A DNA stretch of 64,000 bases from Actinomadura sp. WMMA1423 (GCF_006547145.1 NZ_CP041244.1:5828001-5892000), one strand, 5' to 3'. Positions 17,956 to 27,392 are shown, counted from the stretch's first letter. The notes: generated by a model not told the origin, from the sequence alone. Made by a program: numbers and translations.

Positions 17956-18630
17956 GTGAGACTGCGCATCGCGACGTTGGTCGCGGGCATCGCCGCCGTC
18001 CTGGTCGCCGGCTGCCCGGGCGCGTCCGCCTCGCCGGGCGTCCGGGCCCTCGCGGCCCCGGGCGCGGAGGGCGGCCAGGCGGTCTACGGGGCCGGGGGAG
18101 TGCGCTGCGTCCTCGGGTTCAACGTGCGGCAGAGCGGGACGTACTACTTCCTCACCGCGGGCGGTTGCGCACAGGTCGGCATGACGATCTATGCCGATCC
18201 TGGGCTGACCGTCCAGCTCGGGACGGTCGTCTCGGCCACGACCGGCGGCGTCGCTCTCGTCCGGTACGTCGAGCCTTCGGTGGAGAGGCCCGGGAGCGTG
18301 TACCTCTACCCCGGGTCCCAGGACATCACGGCGGCGGGGAGGCCGACGGTCGGGCAACGCGTCTGCCGCAGCGGGCCCACCACGGGTGTGCGCTGCGGCA
18401 GCGTGACGGCGGTCAACGTGACCGTGAGCTTCCCCCAGGGGACGATCAGCGGGCTGGCGAGGACGAACGTGTGCACGGAGCCCGGGGACGGCCCCGGGGC
18501 CCCGTACTTCTCGGGCGGCACGGCGGTCGGGCTGGGGATCGGCGGGTCGGGGAACTGCACCAGCGGCGGAGTGTCCTACTTCCAGCCCGTCTCACCGGTG
18601 CTCAGCGCCTTCGGTGTCAGCGTGTACTAG
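17956..18630 (+). CDS. Inactive S1 (trypsin/streptogrisin-fold) protease homologue, lipoprotein
   Basis: 224 aa from GTG 17956 with GGGAGGT upstream. The N-terminus is a lipoprotein signal (VLVAGC, Cys20). The rest follows the streptogrisin/alpha-lytic fold: FLTAGGC (67-71) aligns with the catalytic FLTAGHC, TTGGVALVRY (96-103) with the Asp strand, and TEPGDGPGAPYFSGG (174-188) with EPGDSGGP. His, Asp and Ser of the triad are all replaced by Gly or other residues. Paired Cys positions of the fold remain. It cannot be a normal protease; a binding or scaffold role is inferred. No signs of frameshift or decay. Confidence 0.75.
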   Translation: MRLRIATLVAGIAAVLVAGCPGASASPGVRALAAPGAEGGQAVYGAGGVRCVLGFNVRQSGTYYFLTAGGCAQVGMTIYADPGLTVQLGTVVSATTGGVALVRYVEPSVERPGSVYLYPGSQDITAAGRPTVGQRVCRSGPTTGVRCGSVTAVNVTVSFPQGTISGLARTNVCTEPGDGPGAPYFSGGTAVGLGIGGSGNCTSGGVSYFQPVSPVLSAFGVSVY

Positions 18631-20024
18631 CGCTTGGGCAGGAGCTGGGCGAGGGCCGCGGTGACGCCGCAGAAGGCCATGACGGGGAAGAGGGACGCGC
18701 GGAAGGCGTCCGCGACCTCGCCCGGCGCGCCGTAGAAGACGATCCCGACGAGCGCGACGCCGAGGGCGTTGCCGACCTGCTGGGCGGTCGACAGGACGCC
18801 GGCGGCCGAGGCGGCGTTCCGGTCGGTCACACCGGACAGGACGAGCGCCGACAGCGGGGCCAGGACGAAGCCCATCCCCGCCCCCACGAGCGCCAGGCCC
18901 GGGATGAGCCAGGCGATGGGGTGGCCGATCGCGTCGAGCAGGAGCACGCAGCCGGCTGCCTGCACTGCGGCGCCCAGCGCGAGGGCCTGGCGTCCCAGAC
19001 GGGCGGCGACGGCCGTGGCGCGGGTGGAGGCGGCGAAGTAGCCCGCGCCCAGGGCGACGAAGAGCAGGCCAGATTCCAGGGCGCTGAGGCCGCGTCCCTG
19101 CTGGAGGTACAGGGCGAGGTAGAGGAAGAAGGACGCCATCGCCAGGGTGTAGACGAGCGCCAAGGCGCTGCCGACGCGGAACGCGGGCTCGCGGAACAGC
19201 GCGGGCGCCACGAGGGGTGCGCTGCTACGGCGCTGGGACAGGGTGAACGCGGCGAGCAGGACGGCCGACGCGGCGAGCGAGGCCCACGTCCAGGCGGGCC
19301 AGCCCAGGCGGCGTCCCTCGATCAGGGGCAGGACGAGCGCGATCAGGCCGAGGGTGACCAGGACGGTCCCCGTGACGTCCAGGCGGGTTCCGGCCGTGCG
19401 GGGCTGGGACGGGACGGTCCGGCGGATCAGCGCGAGCGTGACGAGCCCGACCGGGACGTTGATCAGGAAGATGCTGCGCCATCCGGTCCCGAACAGGTCG
19501 GCCTGGATCAGCGCACCGCCGATGAGCTGCCCGAACACGCCGCCAAGCCCGAGCGCGAGGCCGTAGGCGGTGAACGCCCTGGCCCGCGCCTCCCCGGTGA
19601 ACACGCCGTTGATGATCCCGAGAACCTGCGGCATCAGCAGCGCGGCCGCGACCCCCTGCACGACCCTGGCGGCGATCAGCGTGCCGGGGGACGGGGCGAG
19701 CCCGCACGCGAGCGAGGCGGCCGTGAAGACCGCGAGGCCGAGCGCGTACATCCGGCGGCGTCCGGCCAGGTCGCCGAGGCGGCCGCCGGTGATCAGGCCG
19801 CTGCCGAGCGCCAGCCCGAACCCGGCGACGACCCACTGGATCGCGGTCGCGCCGGCGCGCAGGTCGGTCTGGATGTCGGGGATCGCCACGTTCACGATGA
19901 AGAAGTCGAGGGTGGTGATGAAAACGCCGGTGAGCAGGACGAGCAGCGCGCCGAAGGACGCGGCGGGCGGGGGCGCGGCCTCGCGCGGGTGCCGTCCCGC
20001 CATTGGAGTCGCCGTGTGCGACAT
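18627..20024 (-). CDS. MFS drug transporter, DHA2 (14-helix) family
   Basis: 465 aa from ATG 20024, preceded by GAGGAG. Membrane proton-drug antiporter of the EmrB/QacA type. Family signatures: LDFFIVNVAIPDIQTDL in helix 1, GGRLGDLAGRRRMY between helices 2 and 3, and GVAAALLMPQVLGIING in motif C. Many hydrophobic helices span the length. Its stop overlaps the end of the S1-like gene by 4 bp (convergent). It is divergent from the GNAT gene across 130 bp, which must hold both promoters. Confidence 0.9.
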   Translation of the reverse strand: MSHTATPMAGRHPREAAPPPAASFGALLVLLTGVFITTLDFFIVNVAIPDIQTDLRAGATAIQWVVAGFGLALGSGLITGGRLGDLAGRRRMYALGLAVFTAASLACGLAPSPGTLIAARVVQGVAAALLMPQVLGIINGVFTGEARARAFTAYGLALGLGGVFGQLIGGALIQADLFGTGWRSIFLINVPVGLVTLALIRRTVPSQPRTAGTRLDVTGTVLVTLGLIALVLPLIEGRRLGWPAWTWASLAASAVLLAAFTLSQRRSSAPLVAPALFREPAFRVGSALALVYTLAMASFFLYLALYLQQGRGLSALESGLLFVALGAGYFAASTRATAVAARLGRQALALGAAVQAAGCVLLLDAIGHPIAWLIPGLALVGAGMGFVLAPLSALVLSGVTDRNAASAAGVLSTAQQVGNALGVALVGIVFYGAPGEVADAFRASLFPVMAFCGVTAALAQLLPKR

Positions 20025-20154
20025 GGTTCTCCTCAGGTCGTTGTTCTCAGCACCTCGACGATCTCGCCGGAGAGGTCGTGTAGGCGATGACGCGAGAGGT
20101 AATGCCGCGTAATTCGGTTGTGCCGCCTGGGGCGGCCGCCCTAGCGTCCGCCCC

Positions 20155-20982
20155 ATGGACTGGGACAGGCCCGCACGACGACTCGGGCAGGACGATCTGG
20201 CCGCCTGCCAGCGGCTCGCGGAAGACCGCGAGTGGGGCCGCGAGGACCGCAAGTGGCGGTTCCTGTTCTCGGTCGGCGACGTCTACGGGATCGACGACGG
20301 GAACGGCGAACTCGCCGCGGCGACGGTGTCGACCCCATACGGCAAGGACGTCGCGGCCATCAGCATGGTGCTGGTGGCCAAGCGTTACGAACGGCGGGGT
20401 CTGGGCGGCCGCATCATGCGGCACGTCATGGACAACACCGACACGAAGAGCTTCTGCCTGACCGCCACCGAATACGGGCGCCCGCTGTACGAGCGTCTGG
20501 GGTTCCGCGCCGTAGGGCTGTGCACGACCTACACGGGCACAGGAGCAGGGCCGTCCAAGCGGGGTGTTTCCGTGCCGGCGGAGGCGGCGGACATGCCCGC
20601 CGTCCACGCGCTGGACACCGAGGTCTTCGGGGCCGACCGCTCACGGCTCGTCGAAGGGCTGCCGTCGTTCTGCGAGACCTTCCACGTTGTCAGGGACGGA
20701 ACCGGCGTCAAGGGTTTCGGGGGCGTGTGGTGGAACGACGAGCGGGCGGTCGTCGGCCCCGTCACCGCCCAGGACGCCGAGACCGCGATCGCGCTGGTCG
20801 AGGAGATCGTCCCGGCCGGGCCGATCCGCCTGGACATCGACCACCGGCATCCGGAACTGGTCGACTGGGCGCGCCGGCACGGCCTGCGCCCCGCTTTCAC
20901 CACCACGGTCATGGAGTACGGCGCGCCGATCGCGAACGACCCGGCGCGCCTTCACCTCCCCGTGGCCCAGGCTCTCGGCTGA
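20155..20982 (+). CDS. GNAT N-acetyltransferase
   Basis: 275 aa from ATG 20155. The N-terminal half carries GNAT motif A (VAKRYERRGLGGRIMRHVMD, acetyl-CoA pyrophosphate loop) followed by LTATEYGRPLYERLGF. The C-terminal half (about 140-275) looks like a degenerate second GNAT-like domain, as in several two-domain actinobacterial acetyltransferases (FCETFHVVRDGTGVKGFGGVW). Substrate unknown. Ends 10 bp before the convergent desaturase gene. Confidence 0.85.
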   Translation: MDWDRPARRLGQDDLAACQRLAEDREWGREDRKWRFLFSVGDVYGIDDGNGELAAATVSTPYGKDVAAISMVLVAKRYERRGLGGRIMRHVMDNTDTKSFCLTATEYGRPLYERLGFRAVGLCTTYTGTGAGPSKRGVSVPAEAADMPAVHALDTEVFGADRSRLVEGLPSFCETFHVVRDGTGVKGFGGVWWNDERAVVGPVTAQDAETAIALVEEIVPAGPIRLDIDHRHPELVDWARRHGLRPAFTTTVMEYGAPIANDPARLHLPVAQALG

Positions 20983-20992
20983 CTCGGTCGCC

Positions 20993-22075
20993 TCAGACGT
21001 CCTCCGCCTTCGCGGTGGACGGGCTCCCCCCGGGCAGCGCGTAGCGGAAGATCTTCTTCCACGTGCCCGTGACCTGCTTCGACAGCGAGCCCGTGTGGTA
21101 CGGGATGTCGTACTTGTCGCACAGGGCGCGGATGCGCGGGGCGATCTCGGCGTACCGGTTGCTCGGCATGTCCGGGAACAGGTGGTGCTCGATCTGGTGG
21201 CTGAGGTTGCCGGTCATCAGGTGGAACAGCCGCCCGCCCGTGATGTTGGCCGAGCCGCACAGCTGCCGGACGTACCACTCGCCCTTCGTCTCGCCCTCCA
21301 GGCGCTCCTCCTCGAACACCTCCACGTCGCCGGGGAAGTGGCCGCAGAAGATGATCATGTGGGCCCAGACGTTGCGGACCACGTTCGCGGTGGCGTTCGC
21401 GGCCAGGGTGGACGCGAACTGCGGGCCGCTGAGCAGCGGGAACGCCAGGTAGTCCTTGCCCCACTGGCGGCGGATCTTGCGGCCGATGGCGCGCAGCTTC
21501 TCCTTGGTCACCGCCTCGTCGGCCGTCCCGGCCCGGATCTTGTCGATCTCCAGGTCGTGCAGTGCCACCCCGTACTCGAAGAACATCGCCAGCAGCAGGT
21601 TGTAGAGCGGCTGCGCGAGGTGCGCCGGGGACCACGGCTGCTCGGGGGCGACGCGCAGGATGCCGTAGCCGACGTCGTTGTCCTTGCCGAGGATGTTCGT
21701 GAACGTGTGGTGGACGAAGTTGTGCGAGTGCTTCCACTGCTCGGCCGGCGAGACGTTGTCCCACTCCCAGCTCGTGGAATGGATCTTCGGGTCGCGCATC
21801 CAGTCCCACTGGCCGTGCATGACGTTGTGCCCGATCTCCATGTTCTCCAGGATCTTCGCGACGGCCAGCGTCGCGGTCCCGGCGATCCAGGCGGGCGGCA
21901 GCGAGGAGGCGAGCAGCAGCGCCCGCCCGCCGATCTCCAGGCCGCGCTGCCAGCGGATCACCCGCCGGATGTAGTCCGCGTCGCGCTCGCCGAGATCGGA
22001 CATGATCTCCTCGCGCAGCGCGTCCAGTTCGGCGGCGATGGTGTCGTGGTCCTCGGCCGTCAGATGGTCGGTCAT
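20993..22075 (-). CDS. Acyl-CoA/fatty acid desaturase, DesA3-like
   Basis: 360 aa from ATG 22075. Membrane di-iron desaturase. The three His boxes are GHNVMHGQ, HSHNFVHHTF and HQIEHHLFPDMPSNRY. Hydrophobic stretches lie between boxes. It introduces a double bond, probably at C9 of stearoyl-CoA, by homology with mycobacterial DesA3 (Rv3229c). It is downstream of and 10 bp from the reductase gene 22086-23153, the same pairing as Rv3229c/Rv3230c, where the reductase supplies electrons. One operon is almost certain. Confidence 0.92.
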   Translation of the reverse strand: MTDHLTAEDHDTIAAELDALREEIMSDLGERDADYIRRVIRWQRGLEIGGRALLLASSLPPAWIAGTATLAVAKILENMEIGHNVMHGQWDWMRDPKIHSTSWEWDNVSPAEQWKHSHNFVHHTFTNILGKDNDVGYGILRVAPEQPWSPAHLAQPLYNLLLAMFFEYGVALHDLEIDKIRAGTADEAVTKEKLRAIGRKIRRQWGKDYLAFPLLSGPQFASTLAANATANVVRNVWAHMIIFCGHFPGDVEVFEEERLEGETKGEWYVRQLCGSANITGGRLFHLMTGNLSHQIEHHLFPDMPSNRYAEIAPRIRALCDKYDIPYHTGSLSKQVTGTWKKIFRYALPGGSPSTAKAEDV

Positions 22076-22085
22076 GCTGCTCCCT

Positions 22086-23153
22086 TCACAGTTCGATCTC
22101 CACGGGCCCGGCCGCCGCCGAGACGCAGGTCTGGACGATCTCGCCCTCGTCGCCGTGCACCTCGCCGGTGCGCAGGTCGCGGACCTTGCCGGACGCCAGC
22201 CGCCCGACACAGCCCCGGCAGATGCCCATCCGGCACCCGCTCGGCAGCAGCGCGCCGGCGTCCTCCCCGGCGACCAGGAGGGGCGTGCCCCCGTCCGCGT
22301 CGGCCGTGACGCCGCTCCTGGTGAACGTGACCCGTCCGCCCTCGCCTCCGCCGCCGTCCAGGACGGCGCGGAACCGCTCGACGCGCAGCCTCTCCTCGAG
22401 CCCCGCGGCCCGCCAGTGCGCGGCGAGGTCGTCGAGCATGTCCCCCGGGCCGCACGCCCAGGCCTCCCGCTCCGCCCAGTCGGGGCAGATGTCGGGTATG
22501 TCGGACGGCTTGAGGCGGCCGTCGCGGGTCGTGTGCCGCTCGTGCAGCCGCACTCCGGACATCCCGCGGAGCTCGGCGCCGAAGATGACGTCCCCGGAGG
22601 TCCGGTCCGAGTGGACGAGCACGGCGTCGGACGCGCCGCGCAGGTGCCGCAGCATCGCCATGACCGGCGTGATCCCGCTGCCGGCCGTCACGAACAGCAG
22701 CTTGCGGGGGACGGGCGAGGGCAGTGTGAACTCGCCCTCGGGCCGTGACAGGCCGACGATCGTCCCGGGCCGGACCCTGTCGACGAGGTGGGCGGAGACG
22801 AGGCCGTCGCGGGCGGCCTTGACGGTGATCGTGATGCGGCCGTCCGGGCGGGGCGGCGACGACAGCGAGAACGTCCGCCAGTGCCGGACGCCGTCGACGT
22901 CCACGCCGACCTTGACCCACTGGCCAGGCGCGTGGGCCGGCCATGCCGGGCCCGGCCTGATCACCAGGGTCGCGGTGGCGGGGGCCTCGTGCCGGACGGC
23001 CTCGATCCGTCCGCGCGGCTCGGCGGTCGACCACAGCGGGTTGACCAGGCCGAGGTAGTCCTCCGGCAGGAGCGGCGTCGTCAGGAGCCGCGCGGCCGCC
23101 GCGATCCGCCGTCCCGCGCCGGGGCGGCCTGAGCGTCGCGGTGCGATGGTCAA
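22086..23153 (-). CDS. Ferredoxin-type flavin reductase for the desaturase (Rv3230c-like)
   Basis: 355 aa. TTG 23153 has GGAGGA 3 nt upstream, which decides the start. Domains in order: a short N-terminal helix region, FAD-binding barrel (WRTFSLSS), NAD(P)-binding domain (VTAGSGITPVMAML) and a C-terminal plant-type [2Fe-2S] ferredoxin (SGCRMGICRGC with a distal QTC). It passes electrons from NADPH to the downstream desaturase. Two adjacent palindromes just upstream probably control the operon. Confidence 0.92.
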   Translation of the reverse strand: MTIAPRRSGRPGAGRRIAAAARLLTTPLLPEDYLGLVNPLWSTAEPRGRIEAVRHEAPATATLVIRPGPAWPAHAPGQWVKVGVDVDGVRHWRTFSLSSPPRPDGRITITVKAARDGLVSAHLVDRVRPGTIVGLSRPEGEFTLPSPVPRKLLFVTAGSGITPVMAMLRHLRGASDAVLVHSDRTSGDVIFGAELRGMSGVRLHERHTTRDGRLKPSDIPDICPDWAEREAWACGPGDMLDDLAAHWRAAGLEERLRVERFRAVLDGGGGEGGRVTFTRSGVTADADGGTPLLVAGEDAGALLPSGCRMGICRGCVGRLASGKVRDLRTGEVHGDEGEIVQTCVSAAAGPVEIEL

Positions 23154-23178
23154 GATTCCTCCCTGGGGGCGCGCTAAC

Positions 23179-23208
23179 TTACGCTCGCGTAACCTACGGT
23201 CACGTAGG
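23179..23208 (-). promoter_or_regulatory. Two abutting palindromic operators of the desaturase operon
   Basis: TTACG-CTCG-CGTAA (23179-23192) is immediately followed by CCTACG-GTCA-CGTAGG (23193-23208). Both have perfect arms and a 4-nt spacer, with centres 15 bp apart. They start 26 bp upstream of the reductase start codon. The shared TACG...CGTA half-sites suggest two dimers of one TetR-type lipid-responsive regulator; the regulator is not in the window next to them. Confidence 0.7.
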
Positions 23209-23363
23209 CCCCGGGGAAGATTCAAGGCATTCGCCGCCAAAGCGACAGGCATCACACCATCGAATGATGTTCCATTCACTGATGTGATGCCCGCTGACAA
23301 AAGGCGAGGGGAAAATTGTCGGCCGGGCACGGTACGCCGCGCCCGGCCGGTGAGGGACCGTCC

Positions 23364-24098
23364 TCAGAACTTGGTCTTCGGCCGCTCCTGCAAGACCCCG
23401 TCCACGAAGATGTCGACCTTCTCGTTGTAGAAGCAGACGAGACCGGCGACCTTGCGGCTCTCGTCCAGTGGCGTCCGGTACGACCACGCCAGGTCCGCGT
23501 GCCGCGTGCCGTTCGCCCGCACCGACCAGTACTCCGCGGTGCCCTTGTACGGGCAGTGCGTGACGGTGTCGGTGTGTTCGAGCAGATCCATCCGGACATG
23601 CGGCTTCGGCAGGTAGTAGCGCACCGGCAGGCCCGTCTCGAACAGCAGCCGCGGGCTGGACGACTCCGCGACCGTCACCCCGTCCACCTCGACCCGGACG
23701 TGCCGCGAAGCCGCCAGCACGTCCACGCGGGTGTACGGGTCGCGGGGGTGGACGAAGACCTCCTCGTCCTCCTCGAACCAGGCGTCCATCGCATCCCAGT
23801 CGAGCCGGACGAAGCCGGGCAGCTCGCTGTAGCGGAGCGCGGCGCCCGGAGCCCGCGCGCCGTCCACCTTCACCGTGAAGGCGGTCGCGTCGCCCCTGCT
23901 CGGTGAACGCTTGCCCGGACCGTCCTCGACGAGCTCGGCCCGCACGTCCACCTCGGGGAAGTAGTAGGTCGGGTAGTAGGGGATCTCCCAGACGAGAGAC
24001 GGTCGTATCGAGTCGGCCACCAGATGGCCGCCGAGGTAAGCCCGGACGCGCTTGCCGCTCTCCTCGACCCGGAGACTGGTCTTCCGCGATGTGCCCAT
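23364..24098 (-). CDS. DUF427 domain protein (two copies)
   Basis: 244 aa from ATG 24098. Two successive DUF427 units: residues about 10-120 (VRAYLGGHLVADS, YYPTYYFPEVDV) and about 125-240 (VRVEVDGVTVAES, PVRYYLPKPHVRMDLLEHT, CPYKGTAEYWSVR). The family has a beta-tent-like fold and no established enzymatic role. No signal peptide. It is transcribed towards the desaturase operon with a roughly 200-bp regulatory gap and away from the ABC exporter operon. Confidence 0.9.
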   Translation of the reverse strand: MGTSRKTSLRVEESGKRVRAYLGGHLVADSIRPSLVWEIPYYPTYYFPEVDVRAELVEDGPGKRSPSRGDATAFTVKVDGARAPGAALRYSELPGFVRLDWDAMDAWFEEDEEVFVHPRDPYTRVDVLAASRHVRVEVDGVTVAESSSPRLLFETGLPVRYYLPKPHVRMDLLEHTDTVTHCPYKGTAEYWSVRANGTRHADLAWSYRTPLDESRKVAGLVCFYNEKVDIFVDGVLQERPKTKF

Positions 24099-24190
24099 TT
24101 CCGGGCAACCACGCCGGTCCAGGCCCTATTTCATCTGATTCTCACCCTTGCCTCACGAACGCCACATGAGCCTTCACGAGCCTCACCCGC

Positions 24191-25360
24191 ATGAATCGGA
24201 CACTCCTGGTCAACGGCGCGCTGGGCGTGCTGCTCGCCGCCGGGGCCGGAACCGCGTACCTCGCCCTCGGCGACGGAGGCGACGGCGCCGCCGCGTCCAC
24301 CCGCCTCTCGCGCGTCGCGCGCGGGACGGTGGTCTCCTCGGTGTCGGCGTCCGGCTCGGTGGAGAGCGCCCGGAGCCGTTCCCTTTCCTTCGGCGCCTCG
24401 GGGACGGTCCGCAAGATCTACGTCAGGGCGGGGCAGAAGGTGAAGGCGGGCGACGTCCTGGCCCGCCTCAACCAGACCGAGGCGCTCGAGAACATCGACG
24501 CCGCCAAGGCGAACCTGGCCGTCGCCGCCGACGGGGACACTTCGTCCGAGAAGGGGTACGCCGGCTACGTCCAGGCGAAGAACTCCTACAACTCCGCTTT
24601 GCGCGCGTACCAGGGGACCGTCCTGAAGGCCCCGTTCGCCGGGACGGTGACCGCCGTCAACGGGACGGTGGGCGGCGGTTCGAGTGGCTCGTCCTCATCC
24701 TCCTCGGGCTCAGGATCGGGTTCCTCGGGATCCGGCACCGGCGCCTCTTCGCCCTCCTCCTCCACCACCACCTCGTCGTCCGGCTCGGGCTTCGTGGAGC
24801 TCGCCGACACCGCGCACCTCCAGGTCGAGGGGCAGTTCACCGAGGCCGACACCACCAAGCTGAAAGTGGGCCAGACCGCCGCGGTCACCTTCGACGCGCT
24901 CACCGGCACGACCGCGACAGGCAGGATCACCGCGATCGGCGCGGCGCCGGCGACCACCGACAACGTCGTGAAGTTCCCGGCCGTGATCGCGCTCGGGGAC
25001 GTCCCGGCCGGGGTCAGGCTCGGCCAGACCGCCACGGTGGAGATCACCGTGGCGCGGGCGGAGAACGTCCTCTACGTGCCGAGTGCGGCGGTCAGGACGG
25101 CCGGCGGCCAGAGCACGGTCACGGTCGTCCGCGACGGGCGCCAGGTCACCACCACGGTCGAGACCGGCGTCAAGGGCGACCAGGGCACCGAGATCAGCTC
25201 GGGCCTGAAGGAGGGCGACGAGGTCGCCGTGAGTTCGACGTCCGGCAGCGGCGGCACGAACCAGCGCGGCATCCCGGGCGGCGGTGGACCCGGATTCGGC
25301 GGAGCGCCGGGCGGGGGCGCCCCCGGCGGCGGAGCGCCGGGCGGCGGTGGTCGCCGATGA
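24191..25360 (+). CDS. Membrane fusion (HlyD/MacA-type) subunit of an ABC exporter
   Basis: 389 aa from ATG 24191. An N-terminal anchor helix (LLVNGALGVLLAAGAGTAYLAL) is followed by a lipoyl-like half (GTVRKIYVRAGQKVKAGDVLARLN), a very short hairpin, a Ser/Gly linker (about 160-200) and the barrel region (LKVGQTAAVTFDAL; VRLGQTATVEITV). The C-terminus is Gly/Pro repeats. It would couple the MacB-like transporter to the cell wall side. The stop overlaps the next ATG (ATGA), so translation is coupled with the ATPase. Confidence 0.88.
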   Translation: MNRTLLVNGALGVLLAAGAGTAYLALGDGGDGAAASTRLSRVARGTVVSSVSASGSVESARSRSLSFGASGTVRKIYVRAGQKVKAGDVLARLNQTEALENIDAAKANLAVAADGDTSSEKGYAGYVQAKNSYNSALRAYQGTVLKAPFAGTVTAVNGTVGGGSSGSSSSSSGSGSGSSGSGTGASSPSSSTTTSSSGSGFVELADTAHLQVEGQFTEADTTKLKVGQTAAVTFDALTGTTATGRITAIGAAPATTDNVVKFPAVIALGDVPAGVRLGQTATVEITVARAENVLYVPSAAVRTAGGQSTVTVVRDGRQVTTTVETGVKGDQGTEISSGLKEGDEVAVSSTSGSGGTNQRGIPGGGGPGFGGAPGGGAPGGGAPGGGGRR

Positions 25361-26142
25361 CCGCGCCGGAGCCCGCCCGCGTCCCGCCCGTCCTCGACCT
25401 GCGGGACGTGACCAAGGTGTACGGGACGGGCGAGACGGCCGTCCACGCGCTGCGGGGCGTCTCGCTGACCGTGGAGCGCGGCGACCATGTGGCGATCATG
25501 GGCGCGTCGGGCTCGGGCAAGTCGACGCTGATGAACATCATCGGCTGCCTGGACGTGCCGAGCGCCGGCCGCTACCTCCTCGACGGCGTCGACGTCGTCG
25601 GCCTCGGCGAGCGCGACCTCGCGACCCTGCGCAACCGCCGCATCGGGTTCGTCTTCCAGTCGTTCAACCTGATCCCGCGGATGACCGCGCAGGCCAACGT
25701 CGAACTGCCCCTCGCCTACGGCGGGCTCAGGGGCGCCGACCGGCGGCGCCGCGCCCTCGCCGCCCTGCGCGAGGTCGGCCTCGCCGACCGCACCCGGCAC
25801 GAGCCGAGCGAGCTGTCGGGCGGCCAGCAGCAGCGCGTCGCCGTCGCCCGCGCCCTGGTCACCGCGCCGACGCTGCTCCTCGCGGACGAGCCGACCGGGG
25901 CGCTCGACAGCGCCTCCACCGCCGACGTCCTCGGCGTCTTCGACCGGCTCGGCCGCGCCGGCCGCACCATCGTCGTGATCACCCACGAGGACGACGTCGC
26001 CGCGCACGCCAAGCGGATCGTCCGCCTCGTGGACGGCCGGATCGTGGAGGACGTCCGCCGGGAGGCCGTATGGTGCCCCCTCGCCGCGCCCGCCGCCACC
26101 CGGCCGCACGCCGCGCCCCCGGCACCGGGGGAGGCCGGGTGA
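25357..26142 (+). CDS. ABC transporter ATP-binding protein, MacB/LolD type
   Basis: 261 aa from ATG 25357. Walker A is IMGASGSGKSTLMNIIG, signature ELSGGQQQRVAVARAL, Walker B LLLADEPTGALD, with the switch His in VITHEDD. Fed by ATP hydrolysis, it drives the FtsX-like permease encoded next; their reading frames overlap by 4 bp. The substrate could be a peptide, lipid or antibiotic; nothing here decides. Confidence 0.93.
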   Translation: MTAPEPARVPPVLDLRDVTKVYGTGETAVHALRGVSLTVERGDHVAIMGASGSGKSTLMNIIGCLDVPSAGRYLLDGVDVVGLGERDLATLRNRRIGFVFQSFNLIPRMTAQANVELPLAYGGLRGADRRRRALAALREVGLADRTRHEPSELSGGQQQRVAVARALVTAPTLLLADEPTGALDSASTADVLGVFDRLGRAGRTIVVITHEDDVAAHAKRIVRLVDGRIVEDVRREAVWCPLAAPAATRPHAAPPAPGEAG

Positions 26143-27392
26143 GCGCCCTGGAGATCCTGCGCTTCGCCGTCCGCGGGCTGTCGGCCAACAAGCTGCGCAG
26201 CGCCCTCACCACGCTGGGCATCCTGATCGGCGTCGGCGCCGTCATCCTGCTCGTCGCGGTCGGCAACGGCTCGTCCGAGCAGATCAAGAAGAGCATCCAG
26301 CGGCTCGGCGCCGACTCCCTGACCGTCACCCCGTCCACCACGGGCCGCGGCGGTCCGGGCGGCTTCGGGACGGCCGGCCAGGCCTCGGGCCCGCGCACCC
26401 AGGCCCGCGAACTCACCGCGCAGGACGCCGAGGCCCTCACCGCCCCCGGCCGGGCCCCGTCGGTCAGGACCGCGTCGCCCGTCGTGACCAGCCAGTCCGT
26501 CACCGCGGGATATGAAGGCACGAGCACGACCATCGGCCAGTTCGTCGGGACGACCCCGTCCTACTTCGCCGCCGCGAACAAGACCCTCGCGTCCGGCGCC
26601 GCGTTCACCGCCGACGACGTCACCGCCGCGCGCAAGACGGTCGTGCTCGGCAGCACGGTCGCATCCGACCTGTTCGGACGGGTGAACCCGATCGGCAGGA
26701 AGATCGACGTGGGCGGGATCCGCTTCACCGTCGCCGGCGTCCTCAAGGCGACGGGCTCCTCCTCGTCCACCTTCTCCGACCCGGACAGCATCGCCGTCGC
26801 GCCGCTCCCGGCCGTCCAGGAGACCCTCACCGGCTACGGCGCGCTCGACCAGATCATCGTCCAGGCCACCGGCAGCGACACGGTCGGCGCCGCCGAGGCG
26901 GAGGTCACCCAGATCATCGGCCAGCGCCACGACGCGGCCTCGTCCGGCACCGCCGACTTCACGGTCTCCAGCCAGGCGAGCGTGCAGTCGGCGGTCAGCG
27001 AGTCGAGCCGGACCTTCACCGTCCTGCTCGGCGCCGTCGCGGCGATCAGCCTCCTGGTCGGCGGCATCGGCATCACCAACATCATGCTGGTCACCGTCAC
27101 CGAACGGACCCGCGAGATCGGCATCCGCAAGGCCGTCGGCGCCCCGCGCGGCGCGATCCTCGGCCAGTTCATCGCGGAGGCCACCGTCCTCAGCCTCACC
27201 GGCGGCCTGCTCGGCGTCCTCGCGGGCGTCATCGGCAGCCTCTTCACCATCGCCGGCGTCAAGCCCGTCCTGGTGCCCTCGTCGATCGTCCTGGCCCTGG
27301 CCGTCTCCGTGGCGATCGGCCTGTTCTTCGGCAGCTACCCGGCCAACCGCGCCGCCAAGCTCCGCCCCATAGACGCTCTACGCCACGACTGA
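26139..27392 (+). CDS. ABC transporter permease, MacB/FtsX type
   Basis: 417 aa from GTG 26139 (overlap GTGA). One N-terminal helix (LRSALTTLGILIGVGAVILLVAVG), a large extracytoplasmic MacB periplasmic-core-like domain, and three C-terminal helices with the FtsX motif (NIMLVTVTERTREIGIRKAVGA). Third gene of the operon with the fusion protein and ATPase. Confidence 0.92.
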   Translation: MSALEILRFAVRGLSANKLRSALTTLGILIGVGAVILLVAVGNGSSEQIKKSIQRLGADSLTVTPSTTGRGGPGGFGTAGQASGPRTQARELTAQDAEALTAPGRAPSVRTASPVVTSQSVTAGYEGTSTTIGQFVGTTPSYFAAANKTLASGAAFTADDVTAARKTVVLGSTVASDLFGRVNPIGRKIDVGGIRFTVAGVLKATGSSSSTFSDPDSIAVAPLPAVQETLTGYGALDQIIVQATGSDTVGAAEAEVTQIIGQRHDAASSGTADFTVSSQASVQSAVSESSRTFTVLLGAVAAISLLVGGIGITNIMLVTVTERTREIGIRKAVGAPRGAILGQFIAEATVLSLTGGLLGVLAGVIGSLFTIAGVKPVLVPSSIVLALAVSVAIGLFFGSYPANRAAKLRPIDALRHD

